From Flectonema sp. DT1601 (lineage: Eukaryota; Euglenozoa; Diplonemea; Diplonemida; Diplonemidae), in contig OZ025818.1 in assembly GCA_964019425.1 (NCBI GenBank), positions 248,001-312,000 on the forward strand: a DNA stretch of 64,000 bases. Reading direction: 5' to 3'. Positions 44,501 through 55,996 of the stretch are shown piece after piece. A program made the position numbers and the translations under genes. The notes under the pieces are model-generated. The model did not search any database. It saw only the letters and a program-made list of their open reading frames with translations, and was not told where the DNA came from. The first letter of the stretch is position 1. Each line of letters starts with the position of its first letter.

Positions 44501-47500
44501 TTTACAACACTGAAGTATCGGACTCTTCATGTCAGTGTGTGCAACCATTCCAGCTGCAAGAACTTGTGATGCTACCCTAACTAGTCCATTCTTACATGCG
44601 ATATGTAGAGCTCTAGAGTTTTTGGTTGCGATTACATCAGGAGTAATGAGCTTACTAAGATGATTAATGTGATCTGAGTTGTTATATTTTGGATTGCGAC
44701 AAGCTGATTCCAACGCCTTAATAGAAACAATAAACCCTTGATCTACAAGATAAGAAGTTACAACTGGTGAGACAGCAGCACTGATTTCAAGACAAGTGGC
44801 TCCATAAGCTGTTGAGCTGTCGTCATCTTCTTCATCAGTGTCTTCGTATTCTTCATTGATGTCAGCGACTTCTTCTTTATGTCCAGTTGTTATTAATTTA
44901 CGTAATAATTCTAAATCTTGTTCAGATGCAACCTTCTCACACACAATATGTAAAGCACTCCTCGTTGCGTATTCAATAGGGATTCCTGATGAGACTATTT
45001 CGTGAAGGATTCCGTGGTGATCATCCTCAAAGTGTTCTGCAGCAGAAATTAAGATTGATCTTCCACGGTCATCAATGCTCTCGATAACAGATTTTGATAA
45101 GAGTCTTTTTTTTAATACTTCTCTTCCGTTTGTCGTCCCAAAACATCTTTGTTGTACAGCAGTCTCAGCAACCTCTTCCATATCTTCCGGTTTAAGCCCT
45201 ACCTCCATTAAGATATCAATAGCAACTGGGCAGTGAGTCGCAGCCTTTAAGAATAGGCTTTGAGCTAAGCTATCGTCAGTTATTTTTGTTATGACTTTGT
45301 CAATGGCTAGAAGCCTTAATGCTCTCCCACCTTCAGGTGAGTCAAAAGATGGATTTAATGCTAGCTCGAGTGGAACTTTTCCGTTGAATTGCGCTCCAGG
45401 ATCACACTTACAGTTCTCAAGTAAGGAAACTACTGCTTTGACTTTACCTGTACGGCAAGCTGTATGAAGTACGTCGTCAGATACTTCTGGTTTGCTTCTA
45501 AATTGTTTTACCATCAAATCGTATCCATCAGGGTGATTGCCAAGAATTCCAGCAAGTGGTAGTTTCAGTCCCTTTATGTCACCGAATGCGAGACCTACTA
45601 CACGTGGCCATGATGAACCTAATCCTGATAAATGAGTATCGAGGAGAGGTGTATCATCTTGTAAACACGAATGATAAATACATCGAAGTGAAATTGCTTT
45701 TGTTAAGTCACTAAGGATGTCGTCATCTTTAGGAGGTTTTTCGCATTCTTGACCTTCTTCAGTTATTTCTTTAGTTTTGTCGTCACCAATGGTGGCTTCA
45801 ATAATGTTTTTGTTACTTTTCACAGCACGGAGTAGTTGTTCAGCTCCTTTCTCACTAATTTTGTTGTTTCGCAGTCCAACAACTTTTAGCGGGACTCCCA
45901 AACCTACAATTGCTGCCACCATCTCTGCCCCTTCATCTCCGACAGCGAGACCTGTAGGTGTGGTGTTTATTTCTTACAGTGAGAATCTAAGCGAAATAAT
46001 AGTTTTCGTACTGAACATCAAACTTATCCTCCAATTCCTGGTAACCTTCATTCGATAAATTCTAATTTTGGTAATGTGCCTTCGCAGATATCGGTGCAGA
46101 ATGAACTGCTGCTACAAATGGCAGCAATGAGGGAACAGAACAAGTCGAAGGAGAAGGATCCTGAAGAGTTAACCTCGATCGATTTAAATTTTTATATTTC
46201 ATCAGGAAGCTTCTGGTAACCCTTTGTATCAGTCAAGTCAGTTGCATTGGGAGATGCTGAATGACGGGATTCTCTCATTTGGTGGATCGCGGATGTTACA
46301 AGTAGTATGAGATGGGCCGAAATAAGGAGCAATGTATAGGTAAAGCGAGCCTCAGATGAGATGGAAGGGGTACGAAGTCAGCGGGAAACGTGACAGGGGC
46401 TGGCTCCAATTGAAGTGCCGACCCCAGCAAACAGAGTATCAATCAGGCAAGCCGATTCCGAGAGAGTTACTTATAACTTGTGCAATGCAACGACGGGAGG
46501 ATCTGAAGCTGGCATTGATTGCCTGGAAGACGGCATCAAAGTGGGGCGAGGTTTGCATATTGAGCAGCGGCAACTTCATTCTTGTGAGCCCAAGCGAAGT
46601 GATTGTCGATTGCAAAAGAACTGATTTCTTAATGTCCATCGGAGCTACTATTTGTGCTCGATTGTTTAGTACAAAAAAAACAAAATAAATACCTGGTCTT
46701 GCAGCTGTTTTACGAAGATCAACGTCGATACACCAAGCTCCATTGATGCTACCAATTCTCATTTTGAGACTTGTGCTTTCCTCTTCACCGTCGGTGTCTT
46801 TTTGTCCAAAAAGACGGACACGATCCGTTCTCTGAGATGGATCAGATATTCCTGTTAGTTTATCGCAGACGTCAAATAGAGGTAGATTCGTATGAGACAT
46901 CGTTGTTTCAATACTTGCAGGGAACTCTGCATCAATGAAGGCAGACGAGCATAGTCTTGCAAGAGCAACGAATGAGGTGGGATTGTACTCGCATTCGATT
47001 GCATGGTTTCGCTGGTCATATAATTTACTCTCTCGCCATCTCAGGGAAGTTACAAAGCCTTCAATTTCATCATCTTCTGTGAATGCCAAGTTATTTTCTT
47101 CCAACTGAAACCCAGTTCCGTAAAAATCCACTTTCTTCATACAATCACCGCAGATGTGTGATGAACACCTCACGCAATGAAGACACGCACCTGCTATATC
47201 TTGATCACAAGTTTGACATTCACGATCATCTGACGCTTCTATAGTTCCTCGCATTGTGTGCCCTTCAGAACATTTCGGTGCTAGTGCGTTCTCGTGACGA
47301 CTTCGGTCTGTTTTAAAGTATTTCAGATCAGGGTTGTTGAAAACCGACTGGATAACAAAAAAAAAAAAAAAAAATAGTTTGGAAAAACAGTATTTATTTT
47401 ACAAAGGATAACCGTATACATACCAACAACTACTTTGATGGAAGTACTATCAGCGCCTTCTGCACCAGGCCAGTCTCCAAGAAGATGAGGTGATCTGAGA

Positions 47501-50346
47501 CTGTCGCCATCTGACCAAGAAAGAACCCAAGCAAGAGATTTACCTTCATCAGAGAGAGAGATATTGTTTTCATCGTTATCAGTGCTGTCGAACTGTGAGG
47601 GTGCGTCGGGGTTTCGTTTGTAGGTGCCATTCATGTTTGGATTGCCTCCCGTGACCTTCACTGAGTGTAAATCTAAAGTACCAGGTTGTCCTTCTGGTTG
47701 GTCTCTGACATATAAAATACTGTCAATAGTCTCAGTCTCATCAACCTTTGTAATAAGGTTATCCCTGGCACGTTTAATTTTAGCGAGTCCACTAAATTCC
47801 CAGTTTTCCCAAACAGTACTGGGTTGAATTGGACAATTGTGAGTTGGATTATTAAAAAAGTACTGCCAACGAGCAGGTACCTCTCCAGCATTAACTGTAT
47901 CGATAGACAGTTCTAAACACCTATCACCGCGAAGTGCTTCTTCACACTGGAAAACAACAGATGCGGCAGCGGATGTTTCTGCCATGGGAAGCATTTTTCT
48001 AACAAGTGTGCAGGCCATTTGGGTTTCGGATATTTCTTCGAGGGTGAAGATTTGAAGGTTTTCCTTTCCGAGGATCTGAGCAGCCTCTGCTGATAACGCA
48101 TCTTGCACTTTAAAACAGGTGTTCTCGCGGTACAGTACTTCAGCCTCACGTGCGAATCTCGAATAGTTAGCAATCGGTACACATGAGTTTCCACGAATTG
48201 TGAAAACAGCAGCGGGATTTTCTCCCTTTGCAAAATCAGCAGCCACTCCCTGATCCACACTTGTTGATGAATATTGAGCCCACACAAGAACCTTTCCAAT
48301 ATCATAGTCTGACCTGCTTAGTGAGCAAGACATTCCACGATAGGTCTTCTTATCATGCTCAGACATACCACTATGAATATGACTGAGAGCTTTATTTGTA
48401 ACATATATTAAAGGTCGTACTTGTGGAAGCATCCACGCGTGTTGTTTTATTTTGACGTCGCTTTTGTCGCAAGTCTTCTTGACTCCGGAAGCAAACCGAA
48501 TGGCCCAACATTTTTCATTAGAGTCGAACTTTACTTCAGTTTGGGTTCCTGTTCCAAACAAACCGCGACAGGAACTTTTGAACATTGCTGGTTGTATTTC
48601 AGATTCTAATCCTCCGAATGTTGAGGGTTGCTTAGAGGTGTATCTACCAAAGAAACCGTCTTCAAGAAGAGGTCGACGGGGATTGAATGTGAGGGCTGCG
48701 TCAGGGTTTCCAAACTGCGTCTCTCGCATAGACATATTTAAATTATTAAAGATCTGTTCCGGCCAGAATGTTGTAACCACTCGATACATCTCGTGAACAT
48801 CACCAGTTGAGATATTGCACAGAGTATGTGGTGTACGAGTCTCTATGGGTGTGGTAGTCAGTGCTAACAGGAAATGATTTTCATTCCAAGTCACACATTG
48901 TAGGGTGAACGCTCGTGCGATCTCCTCAGGAGTCAGAGTAGAGTTGTTGTCAATTCGAGTTGTTGATGTAAAACAATTCTTAAAAGCCTTCGAAGATATT
49001 TTTGGAAATCCCTCCTGTTTCAGAACAGGTGACTCAATGATCATCATCGCCTTCTTGTGAAGCTTTTTACAAGCGTGTTGTTGATTTGCCATTTTAAGGC
49101 ATTCTTGAATTAAATTTCCTAATTTCTCATCCACGTAAGGCTGACAAGACCAAACCTGTCCTCCAAGGTCGAGTTTCCTGCTTGCGGGATTCGCAGCAAT
49201 ATATTCTAATACTCCTGCTGTAGGTAAAACATTGGCGCGAACGTTTTCCTTAATAACATGTTTCAGTTGATCTCCCCTTGGAAGCCACATTACGGCATCT
49301 CGCAGAGGGCTGTACGTCTTGTGTCCACGAAGTTTGTTGTCATAGCGGGCGATAAACACGTTGCCCAGACTGGTTTTGTATCCTTTTAACCCAATCTTTG
49401 GATTAGATTGAAGGTGAGTAAGTTTTAACTTGTCTCCTATTGACTCAGCTGTCATCTTAAGTGCTTTGCAGATCTCCGGCGTAGGTGTCACGTGAAATTC
49501 GTGTTTTTCGTAACTTTCTTCAAGTTCACTCGGATTGTGAATAGGTTCCCACATTGCAGGTTCGATCTTCTTTTGTTTGTCGCCTTCCTTTGTGACATTT
49601 CTCTCGGGTTTCCAAATTGCCCAAACAGTTCGCGGGCCAAGCTGAGAGTGGGTGTAAGCAAACAGCGCTCTAACAACAACCGGAGGATCTCCTCCTCCAG
49701 GTTTGTGTCGATTGTCGTGTACAAGAAAATCACCATCGGAAACAAAGTCTTCTATGGTTTCTTCACGCCAGAGAGGTATCCCAAGTGGAGAGTACCACTT
49801 ACCGATGAATTTCAAGGCTGCACGGCCATCAACAGATGCAGCAGAGGGAGGCATGGCGTAACCTTTAGGAATTAGTTTTGGTTGTTCGGGTATTCTTTCC
49901 TGACTCCCTCCTGCATCGGTTCCATCGAAACGAGATGGTGCATCGTTTGCTGCTGTGGCTTTCCCTTTAGCAGTTCCCGACCCGGCGGAGATACCCAACT
50001 CTTGCTCTCTTAGTTTAATAAAGTCTTCTCTTCTTGTAAGGTTTTGATGAATTGATGTTAATAATGGTCCATCAGATTGTTTTAATTGAGGAACGTCTCC
50101 GTCTTTTATGAGATCACAGCTTCCACACTTTGATTGATCCTGATCGTTGAGAAATGCACATCCTCCACACAACCACCCAGATGATGATATTAAGTTTTCT
50201 TTACAAGTTCTAGCGATGACTGTTAACACTTCCTTTGAACTTTTTGGTCTCTGCGTGATAACTGTTTTTAATAAACGTGTCATCGTATTGATGACAACTG
50301 ACTCCATTTTTCGATAGTACTCAACATTCTGAGTCGCACGTGACAT
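41529..50346 (-). CDS. Giant ADP-ribosyltransferase-zinc finger-LRR-ankyrin protein
   Basis: Seven exons: 50346-47424, 47307-46693, 45951-44459, 44368-43245, 43174-42919, 42837-42637 and 41906-41529; 2329 residues. A RanBP2-type zinc finger (C60, C63, C74, C77) opens the protein. Around residues 669-735 lies an R-S-E ADP-ribosyltransferase core: YRGMS (R~669), SSTS (~688) and FAREAEVLY, giving the ExE motif at ~733-735 expected for arginine-specific transfer of ADP-ribose from NAD. A C/H cluster (CQTC, CLHCVRCSSHICGDC), one or two RI-type leucine-rich repeats and then ~20 ankyrin units follow, ending in a very acidic tail. A TCTTCAAACAG acceptor touches the ATG. Two introns are ~730 nt against 70-116 for the others. 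Function unknown; a signalling or defence role is inference. Confidence 0.85.
41907..42636 (-). other. Oversized intron (730 nt) with foreign-looking insert
   Basis: Donor GTTTGT and acceptor AAAACAG join ...RSKIAKQ to IIQKLLPISK in phase 0. It is about tenfold longer than most introns here. The middle (~41935-42400) is less AT-rich than ordinary introns, lacks long homopolymers, carries a plus-strand open frame (41912-42208) and a 13-nt tandem repeat (CATGCACTACCAT, ~3 units) at 42307-42343. I do not recognise the insert. Confidence 0.65.
45952..46692 (-). other. Oversized intron (741 nt) with coding-like insert
   Basis: Donor GTATTT and acceptor CACCTACAG join ...KTAARPG to LAVGDEGAEM in phase 1. 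The interior has mixed composition; a plus-strand stretch at about 46016-46205 reads protein-like (HQTYPPIPGNLHS, then NELLLQMAAMREQNKSKEKD) and another lies at 46356-46688. Neither has a matching family. It could be a gene fragment or small mobile element inserted in the intron. The alternative is that the gene model is really two genes. Confidence 0.6.
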
Positions 50347-50784
50347 CTGTTTGAAGAGAGAAATAATTATCTACTTTAGAAATCCTAACACTTATACATC
50401 ATTTAGTAAGCTTATGGAGTATCAGTCATTTGATACCACACAACCGTAAAGATTCCCTCAGACGTGAAGGGTCGTACGCGAAATAGTGTTAAAGTTTTGA
50501 CTATAACACATTGAGTGATAATATTCCTGTCAAGTGATGAATTATTAATGTTGAATGATTACAAAGAAAACTACGTACGGGTTTAACCGAAATCTAACAA
50601 AAGAAAATCTTAACTTTTGAAAAGAAAAAAGAAGAGGAAAAAAAAAATCAAATCAAATCAAATCAAATAAGAATCTACTAATAGCACAAGAGTGGAAAAA
50701 AAAAAAAAAAAAAAAAAAATGAAAACCAAAATGGCAACTACAGGAATGGTGAAAACAAGTTTAATGTCGCTTATATTGAAAAAA
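50347..50784. other. Intergenic spacer
   Basis: AT-rich, with an AAATC pentamer array near 50650 and an A-run at about 50696. No gene. Confidence 0.65.
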
Positions 50785-53700
50785 TTATGACGACGAACGT
50801 AAGTGGTTCGGAGAACCATCAAAAACAACAGAAACAGAGCATGATGAGCTCTCTCCTGCTTCACTTTCTCGACATTGATAAGCATCGATATCTTCTTCTT
50901 TTGTTTCTGTTTTACGGAATGATATAAACAGATATGACAGCCCGTGAAACATTGTCGTGAATAATGACAAGATCGCACCAGCTTTAACTAAGTTGTTTGA
51001 AGTTGAAGAAGGAGATTCAAGAAGAAGACCTGCGACGGTGACGATATCGAAACCACTTCGAGCAGCAGCAAAGAAATTTTGAGATCGGCTGCTAAACGGA
51101 CCCAAGACAACAACTTGAATAATAAAATCGATAATAACAATACCAGTAACAAGACCTAATCCAGATATCGGGTTGTGGTTTTGACCACTACATAAACTAG
51201 CAAATGCGGCAATTTTAACAACCTTCACAGCAAACAACCAGCGATACTTCCAACCATATCCTTTTATCAGATTATGTCCACACATCGATGCATCAAGTTT
51301 TCTTGGAGGTGGTATTCCCAATAGATCTGGTTTAGTCACCATCAAACAGTAAATAGCACCACCAGTAATAACAATTAGAGTTGCAGCTGTTATGGTTGTT
51401 GTCAGGATTAATCCTTCGAGGATCTGACCATCAGCATTATACTTCCATGAGAAATAGAAAGCCGGATACACAGCAGGTATTGTAAGAATTACAATAACTT
51501 TTAAACAAAACGTATCAACAACTCTCAGAAGTGGTGATGCCAATCGCATACTCGTTGGGTATGAAAATCGCTCACATCCGGCAGTTTCAGATGGAGTATG
51601 GCCGGAGCAACCTGACGTTGCACAATACCATTTAAAAAATCGAATTGAAGCAAAGCTTAACACGATGTGAAGTAAAAATAGAATAATAATGACAACACAC
51701 AGAGGAACTACTGCCGTGGGATAACTATTAAACTTCGTATCTGAATCGTGACCGAAAAATAGAATCCAACGCAATGCTATTCCCAACATGTCATTTTTAA
51801 CAAATAACATCTCAGAAGGAATATCCGTGTGGATGACAGTTGTTGCTAATGCGGCAATTTCAGGAACCGCAGCAGTGAGGCACGGATCAAGAAAGACGAC
51901 AGAGAAAACCATGAGAACAGATAAAAAAATCTTCAAAACCGTCAACATCCACACATTACTATGAACAGCAACATGACCTTCTATGTTTCCACCTAGAAAT
52001 GATGTTACGTTGGCAGGTGCCGAAGTATAATTATCCACGATAAAAAATGAACTCTGAACAGCATCCCAAGGCATAATAAAATCATCAGGCGACGGTCCTT
52101 GTCCTACTGCCGGTAGAGGTTCCCAGTTACTCGTTGAATTCTGTATCATAAAAGGAGTAGTGATGGCCCAAGAATAAGAAACTAATTGAAATTCAATGTT
52201 GAACCAGCCTCGTTGATCTGTTGCTTGAAATTTATTAAACTTCGCAACCCCATCGGATAAGACTGATCGTTCTCCAAAAACGAAATCTGATTCTTGTTGA
52301 CGTAATATGACAGCATGAATCTCATAGTCAGAATCATTGAAAGCACACCTACCAGCCTCATTTAAAAACCATTTAAAACGTTCTTCCTCTGTCGCTGATG
52401 CAATTGGTAAGAACGAAGACACTTTTTCATTAAAACGAGACCTGCAAACCCATTCAAACAATTCGCTTTCATGCCAATGTCGTTTTCTGGTATCTGTTAG
52501 TCGTAAAGTGAATGGATCTGCTATCAGTGTCTTGATCTCTGGATCTTGTGTTTCATCAACGATAACTGTTCCTGTAACAGGCTCATCCTCAACAGATAAC
52601 GTGAGTGGAATATCAAAAGGGAATTCACTACCCTTACTGTTGGGTTGGTCTCCTATTAGTAATGGGTACATTAAGCAAATTGGACGGTCGTTGTTTTCAC
52701 ACCAAAGCCACATTCTCACCCATCCAGTGTCATTAATATTTATCAAGTATCTCATATCCACTTCTGGTAGTTCCGCTATTGTTATATATTTAGAATTGTT
52801 TAATGTGACAGTTCTCTGTAGGATCTGACTAACTCTTGTTATGACTGGTTTTAATGATTCGGTTTCACTGTACGGAACTAATTCAGTTTGAAGACATGTT
52901 CCTGTCGAGGATGTGCAGTTTTGTTGTTGGACTTGTCCAATGATTTGAGGACCTTTTGCTGATGGATCTATCCACATTTGATAATTTACTCCAACAGTGC
53001 AATTTCCTCTAATTAAAGCATCTCTGGGTGATGAGACTGGATTACCGTATGGAACTGATACCGACAGCATTGCTATTCTTCCTCTGAATAATTCAGTCTC
53101 AAAGGTGAGTGTGGGTGTTGGTAGAAGTGGAGAATTTAAATTCTCTCGAGTAGCATTCGGACTAGGCGTTGGTGGAACTGCATATGTAATATCTTTGAAG
53201 GTAGCTGCTCCATTACTGTCAGTAATCTGAACCCGACAATCACTATTAATCAATCCTGTGTCAGACGAAACGGTTACAACTTCCATACTCTCCCTTCCTA
53301 CGATTCCGTCAGATCTCAATATTTGAATCGTAAGAGGTGGTATCGGATATCCAGGTATCACTCCTTCAGATGGCCAATCACCCCTAATCAATTCAATGCT
53401 GTATTTCTCAACTGCTATGACCTTGAATTCCGACGTTTCAAGAGACTGATCCAACGCAGCTATCTGACCTGCCTCAGTCGGAACAATTTGAAAACGAAAA
53501 TAAACACTTTCAGTATGCGATACGATTCTCATTTCATCAAAAGAAGCAACTCCATCAACAAACAGCCTTGTTAAAACATAATCTCGTGGATGGAATTGTA
53601 AGTTTGTTGGAGACGTGAACATCGATACAAAAATATTTTTTAACGAAGTATTCCGACTGCCATCAGAATTAAGAAGTTCAATTTGCAGCACTGGAAGTGT

Positions 53701-54753
53701 ATCGTTAAAATAGAACGACATATCATCCGCTGTGTACACTTCTCTAGAATGCGGAGTCAAAGACATTAGTTTCTGTTCTTTTCCAGGAGAATGAAAAATA
53801 TCAATTCCGGGAGAATAAATTGGTGGATATCGATTTTCTTCATTAAACGTGTCGTTTGATGAGAATTTTAAACGGACGGAGACAACATGTCCAATTGGTA
53901 AAGTGTGTTGTAATTCTAAAAAGAATTTCGCAATACCAATGTTGTGATTAATGAACTGAGATTTTATTGGTTTCACCCATACATTATTAGTTTTTGAATT
54001 ATTTCTAACATCAACAACTTCTGCTGTGATAAGTATACCCTGAATTCCTGTCTGAATATCACCCGTCGACTGCCTAAGCTCTACCTGCACACCATACTTT
54101 GGTAGCACCGACACTACATTAGAGTCGCTACGAACCTGTGTAGGCCATGCTGGAGGACGTGTTGGTGAAAAAGTTATATAAGCAGCAATAATTGGATAAA
54201 CATAAATAGCTCTATTCGATAGAGTCATACCATTTAATCGATTACCAGGCATTGATATTATAAATGTTAATTCATCCCAAACATGATCGTTTCCGTCACC
54301 GAACGGATCTGTTTTTGGTCTTCCAGGTCTAGGCAAAGCAAAGAAAGGATGGTGTGTATATTTAATCTCAGAAAACACAACTTCTCCACCAGTGTAAGCC
54401 ATTTCATTATTAGTGAGAACACCTCCCAGCGACAACACCGTTACGTTTGCACTCAGATTTTCATCACTTACAATGTTGCCATAAATATCAATAAATTCCA
54501 ATGATATCACAAAGGGTTGCATGAGTCGTATTTCCAGTCTGTGCATCGTATTTTGTATAACAGAGCTGGGTCCATATCTCGCAAAGACGGGAACATTCCA
54601 TCCGTCTGGAACAACCGTTTCCGTCGCGTCTGGGAAGAAATTATGACCAGGTACTGCTGTTGGTATGGCAGTAGGTGATGGAAATAGTTGACTCTTTCCA
54701 AATTCCGTCAACAACAACAGTATCAGAGATAAACGCACAGTCATTATTACCAT
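50785..54753 (-). CDS. Polytopic membrane protein with large Ig-like ectodomain
   Basis: Intronless; 1322 residues. A signal peptide (TVRLSLILLLLTEFGKS) leads a ~900-residue extracellular part with many N-x-S/T sites. In it a module recurs of the form 'DxxGxxV...' ending in 'GxAxFxxI' (e.g. DSNGAATFKDITY; DGVASFDEMRIV; GGEVVFSEIKY), like bacterial-Ig or filamin-type beta-sandwiches. The C-terminal third has about seven hydrophobic helices, at roughly 931-955, 1011-1038, 1085-1104, 1113-1137, 1171-1187, 1197-1217 and 1259-1280, and a Ser-rich cytoplasmic tail. I recognise no receptor or channel family. An alternative ATG 18 nt upstream of the main one starts a 9-codon frame that overlaps it; a GATTAG acceptor between them would remove it. 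Confidence 0.88.
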   Translation of the reverse strand: MVIMTVRLSLILLLLTEFGKSQLFPSPTAIPTAVPGHNFFPDATETVVPDGWNVPVFARYGPSSVIQNTMHRLEIRLMQPFVISLEFIDIYGNIVSDENLSANVTVLSLGGVLTNNEMAYTGGEVVFSEIKYTHHPFFALPRPGRPKTDPFGDGNDHVWDELTFIISMPGNRLNGMTLSNRAIYVYPIIAAYITFSPTRPPAWPTQVRSDSNVVSVLPKYGVQVELRQSTGDIQTGIQGILITAEVVDVRNNSKTNNVWVKPIKSQFINHNIGIAKFFLELQHTLPIGHVVSVRLKFSSNDTFNEENRYPPIYSPGIDIFHSPGKEQKLMSLTPHSREVYTADDMSFYFNDTLPVLQIELLNSDGSRNTSLKNIFVSMFTSPTNLQFHPRDYVLTRLFVDGVASFDEMRIVSHTESVYFRFQIVPTEAGQIAALDQSLETSEFKVIAVEKYSIELIRGDWPSEGVIPGYPIPPLTIQILRSDGIVGRESMEVVTVSSDTGLINSDCRVQITDSNGAATFKDITYAVPPTPSPNATRENLNSPLLPTPTLTFETELFRGRIAMLSVSVPYGNPVSSPRDALIRGNCTVGVNYQMWIDPSAKGPQIIGQVQQQNCTSSTGTCLQTELVPYSETESLKPVITRVSQILQRTVTLNNSKYITIAELPEVDMRYLININDTGWVRMWLWCENNDRPICLMYPLLIGDQPNSKGSEFPFDIPLTLSVEDEPVTGTVIVDETQDPEIKTLIADPFTLRLTDTRKRHWHESELFEWVCRSRFNEKVSSFLPIASATEEERFKWFLNEAGRCAFNDSDYEIHAVILRQQESDFVFGERSVLSDGVAKFNKFQATDQRGWFNIEFQLVSYSWAITTPFMIQNSTSNWEPLPAVGQGPSPDDFIMPWDAVQSSFFIVDNYTSAPANVTSFLGGNIEGHVAVHSNVWMLTVLKIFLSVLMVFSVVFLDPCLTAAVPEIAALATTVIHTDIPSEMLFVKNDMLGIALRWILFFGHDSDTKFNSYPTAVVPLCVVIIILFLLHIVLSFASIRFFKWYCATSGCSGHTPSETAGCERFSYPTSMRLASPLLRVVDTFCLKVIVILTIPAVYPAFYFSWKYNADGQILEGLILTTTITAATLIVITGGAIYCLMVTKPDLLGIPPPRKLDASMCGHNLIKGYGWKYRWLFAVKVVKIAAFASLCSGQNHNPISGLGLVTGIVIIDFIIQVVVLGPFSSRSQNFFAAARSGFDIVTVAGLLLESPSSTSNNLVKAGAILSLFTTMFHGLSYLFISFRKTETKEEDIDAYQCRESEAGESSSCSVSVVFDGSPNHLRSSS

Positions 54754-55398
54754 TGGTAGTTACTAATCGCCATGTTGAATCTCTGTTACCTCTATTGGGG
54801 GGTAAACTGTTTAATTAGATTCATACGAATATAACTTAAAACAAAAAAACTCATGCCACAGTGACTAATAATGTTAATACAGGCTAGCACTCCGCGAATG
54901 ACGTACATACCCTATATTATAATCTGGATCGTCTCTTTTTCCATGTTGTCATTTAGTGCAGTACGGAATCGAGGTATTCAATTGCGACCAATCTTTGTTG
55001 TCTCTGTTGGAGGGGGCGAAGACTACGCTAACTTAATTTAAAATAAAAAAAGAACATTCGAATCCGGACAAAAAGAAGAAAAAGATATCGCAAGAGAGTG
55101 AACTATCTCTTTCAATGCTCAGCAAAGTTAAGGGAAGAAGCTAATAAGATTAACATACTCAACCCATTATCAAAGAGTGGGGGGAGTGATATATATTCAC
55201 GATGCTTGAAACAGCAATAAACCTTATAATGTAATAAAGGTTAAACTGAAAAAAAAAGAATAAAAAAAAAATAACAAGAAGACGAAACTTCATTGTAAAA
55301 AAGACAGTACCAAAATAATGTATTGCACTCGTACATAACTAAAATAATGTTAGTATAAGTATCCAGAAATCGTCGACGAATCTGGTGGCCACTATCAA

Positions 55399-55490
55399 GG
55401 GGGGGGACTTGGATAATAAATCTAGTTTAACACGCAACACATTGGATATGAATCATTATAACTGGATTACAAACACAAAATATCAGGGAT
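55399..55490. repeat. Dispersed repeat family 2, copy a
   Basis: Begins with a G-run and ACTTGGATAATAAATC, and contains ATGAATCATTATAACTGGAT. It aligns with 56527-56620. The opening GGGGGACTTGGAT also occurs alone near 10331. No coding capacity. Confidence 0.75.
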
Positions 55491-55634
55491 GGGATATTTG
55501 ACGACGTTGAAAACAGTTATAAATTTCGAAATACCAATTAAGATTATGCTGAGAAGTACGACCGAAAGATGTTATTTTTTGTTGTTGTTGTTGTTGTTGT
55601 GGTGGTGGTTGTTGAAGTCATTAAAATCAAAACC

Positions 55635-55693
55635 CCTGTGAAAGCTCCACGGGTACCAATAATTTGGTATCACAACCATGAGACCCTCACAGG
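55635..55693. other. Foldable segment, possible structured RNA
   Basis: A perfect outer stem CCTGTGA/TCACAGG (55635-55641 with 55687-55693) encloses an 8-bp hairpin GGTACCAA/TTGGTATC (55652-55659 with 55664-55671, one G-T pair) with a 4-nt loop. The overall size of 59 nt is below a tRNA and no tRNA boxes are present. Confidence 0.35.
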
Positions 55694-55996
55694 CTAGAAG
55701 AGACCTAAGTTAACCATGCACGAAGCAGTGTAAGAGACTGCCGATAACGCCGAGTTTTCGCCAAGGAGGGAGAGCACGTTTGGGAAAAACACATAATCAG
55801 GCTTTGGGAAGAGTTTTTTTTTTTTTCATTTTTTTTTTTTTTTGCAAAGAGGTGAAAAAAGAATTAATCTCACACGCTTTTCTTAAATTTGATTTGCTTG
55901 CTCACTTATGAAAAATCGAAACCCCTGATCAACCGCAATCCAGTGATTGATAAAAATTAAAGGAAGTTAACAAATTAACATGTTCTGCCCTTAAAA

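Noticed and set aside
47308-47423. Acceptor TTATCCAG in intron 1 of the ADP-ribosyltransferase gene
   Set aside because: It gives an early stop; the AAAACAG acceptor at 47308-47314 restores a continuous frame into the C/H cluster.
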